Shown here: piece after piece, positions 52,722-61,647 of the stretch
How the letters are laid out: every line of letters begins with the position of its first letter
How positions within the stretch are numbered: the first letter of the stretch is position 1
The notes under the pieces: model-generated
What the model saw: only the letters and a program-made list of their open reading frames with translations
Told to the model about the DNA's origin: nothing
The model's database searches: none
NCBI GenBank assembly: GCA_028281265.1
Contig: JANQKE010000188.1
Coordinates: 1 to 64,000, forward strand
DNA from: Alphaproteobacteria bacterium
GTDB lineage: Bacteria > Pseudomonadota > Alphaproteobacteria > DSM-16000 > Inquilinaceae
Length of the DNA: 64,000 bases
Direction: 5' to 3'
Position numbers and translations under genes: made by a program

Positions 52722-53899
52722 GCCACCCCTTCCGTCGCCGGACGGGCCAGGGCCGGCACCCGGCGCTCCCGGCTCGGCCGCGGGGCGACCCGCACCTTCC
52801 GGACGCGACCGAACAGCCATGGCCGCATATAGGTCACGGTCAGGCTCAGGATCACCGTGCCGATCGGGATGACGTACAGCAGCGGGACCAGGCCGAGATT
52901 GCCGCGGGCCTCGGTGACCAGCACCATCATCGTCGACTGCAGCAGGACCATGCAGCCCACGGCCAGGGCGATGCGTCCGTTCTGCCCGCGCCGGGAATGC
53001 TCGCCCGTCAGCAGGAACGCGCACGCGATCACGATGAAGCCGATCGCGGTCAGCGGCATCGCCAGCCGCTCGTGGCCGGTGGCGATCATACGGTCGTAGT
53101 GCCACATCTGCGCGCTCCAGGTGACGTCGGGGGTCAGCAGCTCCCACACGAACCGGTCGGTGAACTTGAAGGGCAACTCCTCGATCGCCGTCCGGTCGAT
53201 CGGAACGGTCACCGTGTACTCCCCGAAGAACAGCAGATCCGGGTCGTTCTGACCGTCCCGCATGATCTCCCGGCTGCCGTTGAACAGGGTGAGCAGATAG
53301 CGATCCGGCTGCTGACGCAGCCAGCCCTCGCTGGCCGCGACGGTCACCGTCTGACCGTCGGTCCGGGTGTCGTGGATCAGCAGCTCCGACATCAGCCCGT
53401 CACTGCGCTGATCCCGGAAATAGATCGTCAGATCGTCGGAGATCGCGTTGAACTGGCCCTCGCGCAGCAGGTACTGCGACAGCCCGGCCGCGATTTCCGC
53501 CTGCATCTGGCGCAGCTCCCGGTTGGCCAGCGGGCTCACCCAGCCCTGCAGGACCAGCAGCAGCACGACGATGATCACCCCTAAGGAGATCGCCGGCCAG
53601 GCCAGGTTGAACGGTCCGATCCCCGCGGCCCGCATGACCACCAGCTCGCTGTCCATCGCGACGCGGTTGTAGACGAACAGCACCGCCACCGCCGAGCCGA
53701 TCGGCACGACCGCCTGCAGGAAGTTGGGCAGAGCGAGCAGCAGAAGGTGAAGGAACACCGTGATCGGGGCCCCCCGGTCGATCACCACGTCCAAGAGCCG
53801 CAGGGTCTGGGTCATGATGATCGCGAACACCAGCACGATCGCGATCACGCTCACCCCGGTGGCGAGCTGCTTGAACAGGTACCATTGAAACCGGGTCAT
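52718..53899 (-). CDS. lptF: LPS export permease LptF
   Basis: A 393-residue partner of LptG with the same topology. The N-terminal WYLFKQLATGVSVIAIVLVF helix, the VFLHLLLLALPNFLQAVVPIGSAVAVLF coupling stretch and ELVVMRAAGIGPF are family-typical. It is the first gene of the lptF-lptG-surA-pdxA-rsmA unit, whose members overlap or nearly touch, and is divergent from pepA with about 200 bp between. Confidence 0.93.
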   Translation of the reverse strand: MTRFQWYLFKQLATGVSVIAIVLVFAIIMTQTLRLLDVVIDRGAPITVFLHLLLLALPNFLQAVVPIGSAVAVLFVYNRVAMDSELVVMRAAGIGPFNLAWPAISLGVIIVVLLLVLQGWVSPLANRELRQMQAEIAAGLSQYLLREGQFNAISDDLTIYFRDQRSDGLMSELLIHDTRTDGQTVTVAASEGWLRQQPDRYLLTLFNGSREIMRDGQNDPDLLFFGEYTVTVPIDRTAIEELPFKFTDRFVWELLTPDVTWSAQMWHYDRMIATGHERLAMPLTAIGFIVIACAFLLTGEHSRRGQNGRIALAVGCMVLLQSTMMVLVTEARGNLGLVPLLYVIPIGTVILSLTVTYMRPWLFGRVRKVRVAPRPSRERRVPALARPATEGVA

Positions 53900-54106
53900 C
53901 GGTCCGATCGCGCCGTGTGCTCCAGGGGGACGGGGGCGGCGGCGGGCGGTGGCGCCGCCGCAGCGGGGTCGATAGCATTTGTCCGCTGCGCGTGGTAGAC
54001 GCCGCGGCGCGTGTTCCTATCGGATCGTGCGGTCTGCGGCGATGCCGCGCAGGTCATCGCGGCTTGACGCTTCCCGCCCGGTCCATCGATTCTAAAGGGT
54101 TGGTCC

Positions 54107-55642
54107 ATGGATGTCTCGTTCATCGACATCGTCGAAGATCTCACCGGTGTGCAGGCCGACGCGCTGGTCGTCGGCGTGTTCGCCGCTGCGGACGGCAGCG
54201 ACGCCGGCGCGCCGGACCTGTCGGTTTCGGCCGCCGCGCTCGACGCGGCGACCGGCGGGATGATCGGACGCGCGCTCGGCGCCAGCCCCCGGTATACGGC
54301 GAAGAATGGCGAGACCTTGGCGATCCCGGCGCCGGGCGGATTGGAAGCCAGGACCCTGATCCTGGTGGGGCTGGGCGACGCCCGCAAGCTTACCGCCCTG
54401 GCCTGGCAGAAGGTCGGCGGCGCGCTGGCCCAGGCCTTGGACGCCCGGGGCGTAGGCCAGGCCGTCATTGCGCTCGATCCGGTCGACGGGGCCGACATCT
54501 CGGCTGCGGGGGCCGCCGCGTCCTTCGGATACGGCGTCCTGCTCGGCGGCTATCGCTTCGACAAGTACCGCACCAAGCTCAAGCCCGAGCAGAAGCCGGC
54601 CCTGACGGCCCTGACGGTGGCGACAAGCGAACCCTCCGCGGCGCAGGACGCGTTCGAGGAGTTCGTCGGCGTCGCCCGCGGGGTCGCGCTGACCCGCGAC
54701 CTGGTGTCCGAACCGGCCAACATCCTGCACCCCGAAAGCTTCGCCGACCGCTGCCGGGCGCTGGCCGGGGACGGTGTCGCCGTCGACATCCTGGGCGAGG
54801 CGCAGATGGCGGATCTGGGCATGAGGGCGCTCTTGGGGGTCGGCCAGGGTTCGGCGCGCGAAAGCAAGCTCGTCGTGATGCGCTGGCAGGGCGGCGAGGC
54901 GGACGACGCGCCGCTCGCCGTCGTCGGCAAGGGCGTGACCTTCGATACCGGCGGCATCTCCATCAAGCCCAGTGCCGGCATGTGGGACATGAAGTGGGAC
55001 ATGGGCGGGGCCGGCGTCGTCACCGGCCTGATGCGGGCGCTGGCCGGCCGCAAGGCCCCGGTCAACGTCGTCGGGGTGGTCGGGCTGGTGGAGAACATGC
55101 CCGACGGCAACGCCCAGCGCCCCGGCGACATCGTCACCTCGATGTCCGGGCAGACGATCGAGGTCTGGAACACCGACGCCGAGGGGCGGCTGGTGCTCGC
55201 CGATGCGCTCTGGTACGCCCAAGAGACCTACAAACCCAAGGCGGTGATCGACCTGGCTACCCTGACCGGTGCGATAATCGTCGCTCTGGGGGAACACCAG
55301 GCCGGCGTGTTCGCCAATGATGACGAGCTGGCCCAGGGGCTGCTCGCGGCCGGCGAAGCGGTGGGAGAACCGGTCTGGCGCATGCCGCTCGGTGAGCCCT
55401 ATCACCGGGAGATCGACAGCCAGATCGCCGATATGAAGAACATCTCGGGCCAGCGCTGGGGCGGCGCCTGCGTGGCGGCGGCGTTCCTGGAACGTTTCAT
55501 TCAGCCGGGCACGGTCTGGGCCCATCTGGACATCGCCGGCGTCACCTTCGCCGCCAAGGACCGGCCGCTGGTGCCGAAAGGGGCGACCGCGTTCGGGGTC
55601 CGTCTGCTCGACCAGCTCGTGCGCGACCGGTTCGAAGGCTGA
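54107..55642 (+). CDS. pepA: Leucyl aminopeptidase
   Basis: A 511-residue cytosolic M17 peptidase with two metal ions. The catalytic domain shows VGKGVTFDTGGISIKPSAGMWDMKWDMGG (metal and Lys ligands) and the signature NTDAEGRLVLAD. The N-terminal macro-like domain is present. AAGGG stands seven bases before the ATG. holC follows 24 bp downstream, a common pairing. Confidence 0.96.
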   Translation: MDVSFIDIVEDLTGVQADALVVGVFAAADGSDAGAPDLSVSAAALDAATGGMIGRALGASPRYTAKNGETLAIPAPGGLEARTLILVGLGDARKLTALAWQKVGGALAQALDARGVGQAVIALDPVDGADISAAGAAASFGYGVLLGGYRFDKYRTKLKPEQKPALTALTVATSEPSAAQDAFEEFVGVARGVALTRDLVSEPANILHPESFADRCRALAGDGVAVDILGEAQMADLGMRALLGVGQGSARESKLVVMRWQGGEADDAPLAVVGKGVTFDTGGISIKPSAGMWDMKWDMGGAGVVTGLMRALAGRKAPVNVVGVVGLVENMPDGNAQRPGDIVTSMSGQTIEVWNTDAEGRLVLADALWYAQETYKPKAVIDLATLTGAIIVALGEHQAGVFANDDELAQGLLAAGEAVGEPVWRMPLGEPYHREIDSQIADMKNISGQRWGGACVAAAFLERFIQPGTVWAHLDIAGVTFAAKDRPLVPKGATAFGVRLLDQLVRDRFEG

Positions 55643-55666
55643 GCGGCGGCGGGGGGCGTCGGGGCG

Positions 55667-56155
55667 GTGACCGAGGTTCGGTTCTACCATCTGACCCGGA
55701 CATCGCTCGACCGGGCGCTGCCTGAACTGCTGGAGAAATGCCTGACCCGCGGCTGGCGGTCGGTCGTGCTGACCTCCAGCCGGGATCGGGTCGAGCATCT
55801 CGACGACCATCTGTGGACCTATGACAAGGACGCCTACTCCAAGGCGTCCTTCCTGCCGCACGGGTCGGCCCGGGACGGGCAGGCCGCCGACCAGCCGATC
55901 TGGATCACCGATATCGACGAGAACCCCAACGCGGCCTCGGTGCTGTTCCTGACCGCCGGCACCAGCAGCACCCGGGTCGCCGACTACCGGCTCGTCTGCG
56001 ATCTGTTCGACGGACGGGACCCGGAATCGGTCGCCGCCGCCCGGGAGCGCTGGCGGACGATCCGGGCGGCCGGCCACACCCTGGCCTATTGGCAGCAGGG
56101 TGAAACCGGCGGATGGCAGGAAAAGCAGCGGATCGACGGCACGTCGACCGCCTGA
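55667..56155 (+). CDS. holC: DNA polymerase III subunit chi
   Basis: A 162-residue clamp-loader accessory protein that links the polymerase to SSB. VRFYHLTRTSLDRALPELLEKCLTRGWRSVV, LDDHLWTYDKDAYSKASFLPHG and FLTAG match the family. It starts at GTG. It is longer at the C-terminus than E. coli chi (147 residues), with a Gly/Gln-rich end. Confidence 0.92.
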   Translation: MTEVRFYHLTRTSLDRALPELLEKCLTRGWRSVVLTSSRDRVEHLDDHLWTYDKDAYSKASFLPHGSARDGQAADQPIWITDIDENPNAASVLFLTAGTSSTRVADYRLVCDLFDGRDPESVAAARERWRTIRAAGHTLAYWQQGETGGWQEKQRIDGTSTA

Positions 56156-56292
56156 AACGCTCCGATCGCCGACCCTTTCCGAATCCGGACGAGCGATCGT
56201 CTTCGCTTTTTTGGCTTGTCCCATGCCCTATGCTTGATTAGCAACGGACGGCAAAGGGCCGCACGGTCCGGACAAGGGGAGGGGAGGCGACC

Positions 56293-58461
56293 ATGGTGGG
56301 GAGAGGGCGCAGGCTGCTGGCGGCGACGGCGCTGGCGGCAGGGATGGCATCGACCGGGGGCGCGGCCGCCCAGACCGGTCAGGTCTTCTTCTTCGGCGAC
56401 AGCCTGTCGGACACGGGCAATGCGGCGGGGTTTTCGGCCTTCAACAACGCGGGCATACCGACCGACCCGAACCCGGGTCTGTACACCGATGCCGCGGGTA
56501 CGCCGACCTGGCGGTTCTCGAACGGACCGGTCTGGATCGATCAACTCCCCGACGGCAGCGCCACCGGCAACGCGCTGAGCCTGCCGCGCCTGGCGGGCCT
56601 GTACGGGGTGCCCGCCGGCACGCTCGACACCACCGACTTCGTCGCCGGCCCGGCCTTCAACTTCGCCCTGGGCGGCGCCCGCAGCGGTGCCGTGACGCAA
56701 GAGCGGATCGCCGAACTGGTCCCGGCCCCCAGCGGGGTGCTGCTCCAGGACATCCCGGTCGCGCTGGCCCTGGATCCGGACTTCGCCGGCCGGATCAGCC
56801 TGGGCGTGCTCGACCAGGTCAACGTCTTCAACAGCTTCGTCGCCGCGGCCGGGCAGGCACCGGCCGACTTCGCGAACGACCGGGCGGTGATCTGGGTCGG
56901 CGGCAACGACTATATCGGCGACGGCCTGGCGCCGGACATCGTGCTCGATAACATCGAAACCGGCATGGAACAATTGCGCGCGGCCGGGATCGACGACTTC
57001 GTCCTGTTCAACCTGCCGGATCTGGGCAACATCGCCCTGGCCAACGAGTTGCGTACCCAGCCCGGCGGTGCCGCACAGGCGGCCCTGTTGTCCACCGCTT
57101 CGGGCCTGCACAATGCCAGGCTGGTCGCCCTGGCCGAGCGGATGGGCGATACCGGGGCGTCCGTCGCCGTGGTCGATATCGAGACCCTGTTCGACGACGT
57201 GATCGCCAATCCCGGTGCCTACGGCTTCGCCAATGCCACGGCATCCTGCTACAGCCTGGGGGCGATGGCGCCGACCGGTGCGTGCGGCGCTGTGCCGCCG
57301 TTCGATGCGACCGGCCTGGCGTTCTTCGACAGCATCCACCCGACCACGGCGGCCCACGCGCTGGTCGCCCGGACCTATCTGGGCACCCTGCACACCATCG
57401 AGGCCGGTCCTGCGACCCTCGGCGTGGCCGGGCAGGCCTCGATCGGCCTGGCCGAGCTGTTCCGGCAGACCGCCAGCGCCCGCCTGCGCTCCTTGCGCAA
57501 CGGCACGGCCCAGGTGGTCAGCGCCGGCGGGTTCGATCCGACCGCCCGGCAGTTCGCCGGCCTGGGCGACGATCTGTTGCGGCTGGAGGCCGGCGTCGAC
57601 CAGGTGGCCCAGGCGATGCCGCTGACCGATGTCGACCGGCCCTGGGGCGTCTACGTCATGGGCAACCTCGCCACCGGCGACCGCGACGCGACCTCCGGCC
57701 TGGCGGCGTTCGACTATGACGCCTGGGCCCTGAGCGTCGGCGCCGATTACCGGGTCGACGCGGCCGTGGTGGTGGGGGCGTCGATCGGCTTCGGCCGCGG
57801 CGAGACCGACCTGGCCGGCGGGCTCGGCGATTCCGAGGTCGACAGCATCCAGGCCACCGCCTATGCCAGCGTCGATGCCGACGGCTTCTTCGCCGATCTG
57901 ACGGTCGCCTACAGCGATGACAGCTATGACATCCGCCGGGCCACCGGCGGGGTCCCGGCCACCGCCCGGGCCGAGACCGACGGGATCGGCTATGGCGGCT
58001 CGGTCGATGTCGGCTACCGGTTCGACCTCGGCCCGGTCCGTGCCGGACCGACCGCGGGGCTGCGCGGCTCGGTGGTCGAGATCGACGGCTACAGCGAGAC
58101 CGGGGCGGGCGCGCTGGGCCTGACCGTTGGTGACCAGAATGTCGAGACCTTCATCGCCTCGATCGGCGCCCAGGCGACCGGCCGGTTCGATACCGCCGAC
58201 GCCCGCGTGACCCCGGAGGTGCGGGTGCGCTGGGATCAGCGGTTCGGTGCCGACGACGACCGGGTGACCGCCGCCCTGACCTCGGGCCAGCAGATCGACA
58301 GCACCGTCGATCGGGGGGATGACGGCGTGCTCGTGGTCGGGGTCGGCCTGACCCTGGAGTTGCCGGGCGGCTTCTCCGCCCAGGCCGACTACGAGGGGTC
58401 CCTGTGGCGCGATGACGGTACCAACCACCGGGCGATGGGCAAGCTGCAGTTCAACTTCTGA
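56293..58461 (+). CDS. GDSL-type esterase autotransporter (EstA-like)
   Basis: A 722-residue type Va secreted protein. After a signal peptide (1-26) the passenger is a GDSL lipase: Ser37 in FGDSLSDTGN, GGNDY (block III) and Asp346/His349 in DSIHPTTAAH. From about 455 on, an autotransporter beta-barrel follows, with alternating hydrophobic strands and a terminal Phe (KLQFNF). It should expose an esterase on the cell surface for lipid ester or detergent-like substrate hydrolysis. A GGGGAGG stretch precedes the ATG. Confidence 0.93.
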   Translation: MVGRGRRLLAATALAAGMASTGGAAAQTGQVFFFGDSLSDTGNAAGFSAFNNAGIPTDPNPGLYTDAAGTPTWRFSNGPVWIDQLPDGSATGNALSLPRLAGLYGVPAGTLDTTDFVAGPAFNFALGGARSGAVTQERIAELVPAPSGVLLQDIPVALALDPDFAGRISLGVLDQVNVFNSFVAAAGQAPADFANDRAVIWVGGNDYIGDGLAPDIVLDNIETGMEQLRAAGIDDFVLFNLPDLGNIALANELRTQPGGAAQAALLSTASGLHNARLVALAERMGDTGASVAVVDIETLFDDVIANPGAYGFANATASCYSLGAMAPTGACGAVPPFDATGLAFFDSIHPTTAAHALVARTYLGTLHTIEAGPATLGVAGQASIGLAELFRQTASARLRSLRNGTAQVVSAGGFDPTARQFAGLGDDLLRLEAGVDQVAQAMPLTDVDRPWGVYVMGNLATGDRDATSGLAAFDYDAWALSVGADYRVDAAVVVGASIGFGRGETDLAGGLGDSEVDSIQATAYASVDADGFFADLTVAYSDDSYDIRRATGGVPATARAETDGIGYGGSVDVGYRFDLGPVRAGPTAGLRGSVVEIDGYSETGAGALGLTVGDQNVETFIASIGAQATGRFDTADARVTPEVRVRWDQRFGADDDRVTAALTSGQQIDSTVDRGDDGVLVVGVGLTLELPGGFSAQADYEGSLWRDDGTNHRAMGKLQFNF

Positions 58462-58498
58462 TTCTGACCGGCGCGACCGGGGCGCCCCCCGCGGGGCG

Positions 58499-59770
58499 TC
58501 AGGCGGGCCCGCCCGATACCGCCGCGCGGTAGGCGGCGAAGAACTGGGCGGTCACGGCCGTCTGGGCGAAGCCGTCCTCGCGCAGCCGCCGCCCTCCGGC
58601 CTCGGCCAGCCGGCGGCGCAGGCCCGGATCGTCGGCCAGCCGGATCAGGGCCGCGGTCAGCCGGTCGCCGGCGCCGGGCCGTTCGGCATCGATCAGCACG
58701 CCGGTCTCCCCGGACCGGACGAAGGCACGGCAGCCCGGCTGTCGGCTGGCGACCACCGCGCAGCCGGCCGCCGTCGCCTCCATCAGCACCCGCGGCAGCC
58801 CTTCGCCATAGCGGGTGGGCAGGCAGAAGATATCGGCCCCGGCCATCACCGCCGGCAGGGTGTCGATATGGCCCAGGGCGGTGACGTTCGGCCGGCCGGC
58901 CAGACCGGCGGGATCGATCGCGTCGGGATCGCCCGGCGTGGCGCCGCCGGCGATCAGGAACCGCACTTGCGGATGGGTCGCGGCCATCCGCCCGGCCGCC
59001 TCCAAGACCAGGTCGAGGCCCTTGCTGCGCAGCAGCCGGCCCGCGAACAGGACCGTCACCGCGCCGTCCGCGGTCCGCCGGGCCGAGGGGATGTCGAACC
59101 CGCCGGGGTCGATGCCCGTACCCTTGACGACGATGCCGCGGTGGCGCGGCAGGATGCCGGTGGCCCGCCAGACCGCTCGGTCGTGCGGGTTCTCGAAGGT
59201 GACGACCGTGTGCGGGTGGCGGGCGGCGGCCCTCAGAACGCCGGCGACCAGGCCGCGCCGCACCCGGGCCGCCGGGGAGACCGCCGAGCGGGCGAACACC
59301 CGCCCCAGGCCGGGCACCGTCATCACCAGCGCCGGCGGCGTCGCCACCGATACGCGCGCCAGCAGCACCGCCAAGGCGGCGAGGACCGTGCCCTTGACGG
59401 TGATGGCGTGCACCAGATCCGGCCGCTGGTGCCGGATCGCCCGATAGACCGCCCACAGGAACCGCCCGTCCTGGCGCGCGGAGAGCTTGAACCGCGGGAT
59501 CGGCAGATCGGTCAGCGGCAGATCGGCGGGCCAGTGATGCCGGCTGGCCCGGGCGTCGGTGACGACGTGCAGCGCGGTGCCGGCCGCTTGCAGGGCGCTC
59601 AGCAACGGCAGACGGTGCGCGAGCAGGTAGGTGGATTCGTTGCTCACCACCAGGACGCGGCGGGGCGGTGCCGGGTCGGTCGGCGCCGGCGGAGCGGGGG
59701 AAGCGGCGGTCGTCACGGCCAGGAGGGTGCTGCGGTCGAACGGCCGGCGTGGTGCCGGCCGCCCCCGCAT
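58499..59770 (-). CDS. GT4-type glycosyltransferase
   Basis: A 423-residue GT-B glycosyltransferase. The N-terminal half opens VLVVSNESTYLLAHRLPLL; the donor-binding half contains VLFAGRLLRSKGLDLVLEA and the EGLPRVLMEATAAG motif with the conserved Glu pair. This type resembles enzymes that add sugars to undecaprenyl or to capsule repeats (WcaJ/PglA region-like), but acceptor and donor are unknown. The start is uncertain: ATG at 59770 or a GTG about 18 codons later. The frame is open further, but overlaps glpD on the same strand. Confidence 0.88.
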   Translation of the reverse strand: MRGRPAPRRPFDRSTLLAVTTAASPAPPAPTDPAPPRRVLVVSNESTYLLAHRLPLLSALQAAGTALHVVTDARASRHHWPADLPLTDLPIPRFKLSARQDGRFLWAVYRAIRHQRPDLVHAITVKGTVLAALAVLLARVSVATPPALVMTVPGLGRVFARSAVSPAARVRRGLVAGVLRAAARHPHTVVTFENPHDRAVWRATGILPRHRGIVVKGTGIDPGGFDIPSARRTADGAVTVLFAGRLLRSKGLDLVLEAAGRMAATHPQVRFLIAGGATPGDPDAIDPAGLAGRPNVTALGHIDTLPAVMAGADIFCLPTRYGEGLPRVLMEATAAGCAVVASRQPGCRAFVRSGETGVLIDAERPGAGDRLTAALIRLADDPGLRRRLAEAGGRRLREDGFAQTAVTAQFFAAYRAAVSGGPA

Positions 59771-59829
59771 AGCGTAAGCGCCGGCTTCGGGGAACGGTCG
59801 TCCGGCGGGGACGGCCGGTACCGGCCCGA

Positions 59830-61353
59830 CTACGCCGCGTCGCGCCGGCCGGCGCGCTGGCCCTGCATCCAGCGCCCCAGGCCCGCGATCTCGTCTGCCG
59901 TCATCCGGAGGCCGAGCTTGGTGCGGCGCCACACGATGTCGTCGGCGGTTCGGGCCCACTCCTCGTCCATCAGGTAGCGGACTTCCGCTTCCGTCAGATC
60001 GGCGCCGAACCGCACCCCCAGATCGGGCATGGTGCCGGCGTCCTTCAGAACCTTGCGGGCGCACGTCCCGTACAGCCGGGCCAGCCGCCGGATCAGCCGC
60101 TCGGGCAGCCCGGGATGGTCCCGGCGCAGCGTCGACACGAAGGCGTCGAAATCCGCGTCCGGCAGATCGCCGCCCGGCAGGGGCCGGGTGGCCGTCCATG
60201 CCGGCCGCTGGGCCGGCAGATACGCCGTCAGCCGTTCGAGCGCGTGCTCGGCCAGCCGGCGATAGGTCGTGATCTTGCCGCCATAGACCGACAGGAGGGC
60301 GGCCTGGCCGTCCGGTGCCTCGATGTCGAACACGTAGTCGCGGGTCACCGCGGAGGCCTCGACCTGCCCGTCGTCGAACAGCGGCCGCACGCCGGCATAG
60401 GTGCGGACGATGTCCGCCTCGGCCACCGGCCGGTCGAGATAGCGGTTGACGGCATCGAGCAGGTAGCGGGTCTCCTCCCCGGAGATCCGGACCTCGGCCG
60501 GATCGCCGTCGAAGACGCTGTCGGTGGTGCCGATCAGGGTGTAGTCGTGCTCGTACGGGATCAGGAAGATCACCCGCTTGTCGGTGTTCTGCAGGATATA
60601 GGCGTGCGCGCCGTCGTACAGACGCGGGACGATCAGGTGGCTGCCCTTGACCAGCCGCAGATGGGTCGCGTGGTTCCGCCCCAGACCCTGGCGCAGGAAC
60701 CGGTCGACCCACGGACCGGCGGCGTTGACCAGCACCTTGGCGGCGACCTCGTGCCGCGCACCGGTTTCGGTGTCCTCCAGGGTCGCCCGCCAAAGGTCCC
60801 CGTCGCGCCGTGCGGCGGCACAGCGGGTCCGGACCCGTATATCGGCCCCCCGATCGGCCGCGTCCCGGGCGTTGAGGACGACCAGCCGGCTGTCCTCCAC
60901 CCAGCAGTCGGAGTACTCGAACCCCCGCACCAGCTCCGGCTTCAGCGGCGCGCCCTGCGCCTCCCGGCGCAGATCGAGGCTCCGGGTCCCCGGCAGGCTG
61001 TGCCGGCCGCCGAGACGATCGTACAGAAACAGCCCCAGGCGGATCAGCCAGGCGGGGCGCAGCAGCCTGTTGTGCGGCAGCACGAACCGCAGCGGCCAGA
61101 TGATGTGCGGGGCCGCCTTCAGCAGGACCTCCCGCTCCGCCAGCGCTTCCCGCACCAGACGGAACTCGTACATCTCCAGATAGCGCAAGCCGCCGTGGAT
61201 CAGCTTGGACGACGCCTGCGAGGTGCCGGTGGCCAGATCGTCCTGTTCCACCAGGCAGACCGACAGGCCGCGGCCGGCCGCGTCCCGGGCGATGCCGGTA
61301 CCGTTGATGCCGCCGCCGACAACCAGGAGATCGTAAGGGACCTCGGCGTTCAT
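59830..61353 (-). CDS. glpD: Glycerol-3-phosphate dehydrogenase (FAD, aerobic)
   Basis: A 507-residue membrane-associated flavoenzyme oxidising glycerol-3-phosphate to dihydroxyacetone phosphate and passing electrons to quinone. The FAD motif GGGINGTGIARDAAGRG is at about 12-28, followed by TSQASSKLIHGGLRYLE. The C-terminal helical domain (about 390-500) is complete. No glpK, glpF or glpR is nearby in this window. Confidence 0.95.
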   Translation of the reverse strand: MNAEVPYDLLVVGGGINGTGIARDAAGRGLSVCLVEQDDLATGTSQASSKLIHGGLRYLEMYEFRLVREALAEREVLLKAAPHIIWPLRFVLPHNRLLRPAWLIRLGLFLYDRLGGRHSLPGTRSLDLRREAQGAPLKPELVRGFEYSDCWVEDSRLVVLNARDAADRGADIRVRTRCAAARRDGDLWRATLEDTETGARHEVAAKVLVNAAGPWVDRFLRQGLGRNHATHLRLVKGSHLIVPRLYDGAHAYILQNTDKRVIFLIPYEHDYTLIGTTDSVFDGDPAEVRISGEETRYLLDAVNRYLDRPVAEADIVRTYAGVRPLFDDGQVEASAVTRDYVFDIEAPDGQAALLSVYGGKITTYRRLAEHALERLTAYLPAQRPAWTATRPLPGGDLPDADFDAFVSTLRRDHPGLPERLIRRLARLYGTCARKVLKDAGTMPDLGVRFGADLTEAEVRYLMDEEWARTADDIVWRRTKLGLRMTADEIAGLGRWMQGQRAGRRDAA

Positions 61354-61538
61354 TTCGCGTCGCTCCGAAGGCTGGATGCTTTCGGATCCGAAAGTATCAT
61401 GGCGTATCGGTCACTGGAACCGCGCATCTGGGTTTTCCTTTGCGTGGACGGCATGGCGCGTGGGCGTCCTGCCGATGGCTGTGGGCGCGGCCCGGCCGAT
61501 CTGCCATGGATCGGAACCCGCTCCGACGCGCACCTCGG

Positions 61539-61585
61539 AGAGCAAGATGACCGGAGGGTGATTCACCCTCCGGTCATCTTGCTCT
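61539..61585. repeat. Palindromic repeat family B, perfect 23-bp arms, between divergent genes
   Basis: Arms at 61539-61561 and 61563-61585 are perfectly complementary around a single base; the ends are AGAGCAAGATGACCGG and its complement. It lies between the divergent glpD and YdbH-like genes, unlike the other two copies at gene ends. A following TAGG recalls the TAG edge of family A. Confidence 0.9.
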
Positions 61586-61647
61586 AGGCTGCCACCGTCT
61601 CTCCGCGGCCCGGGTGCCGCCCGTCCGATCCCGGGACCCCGGTGTCG

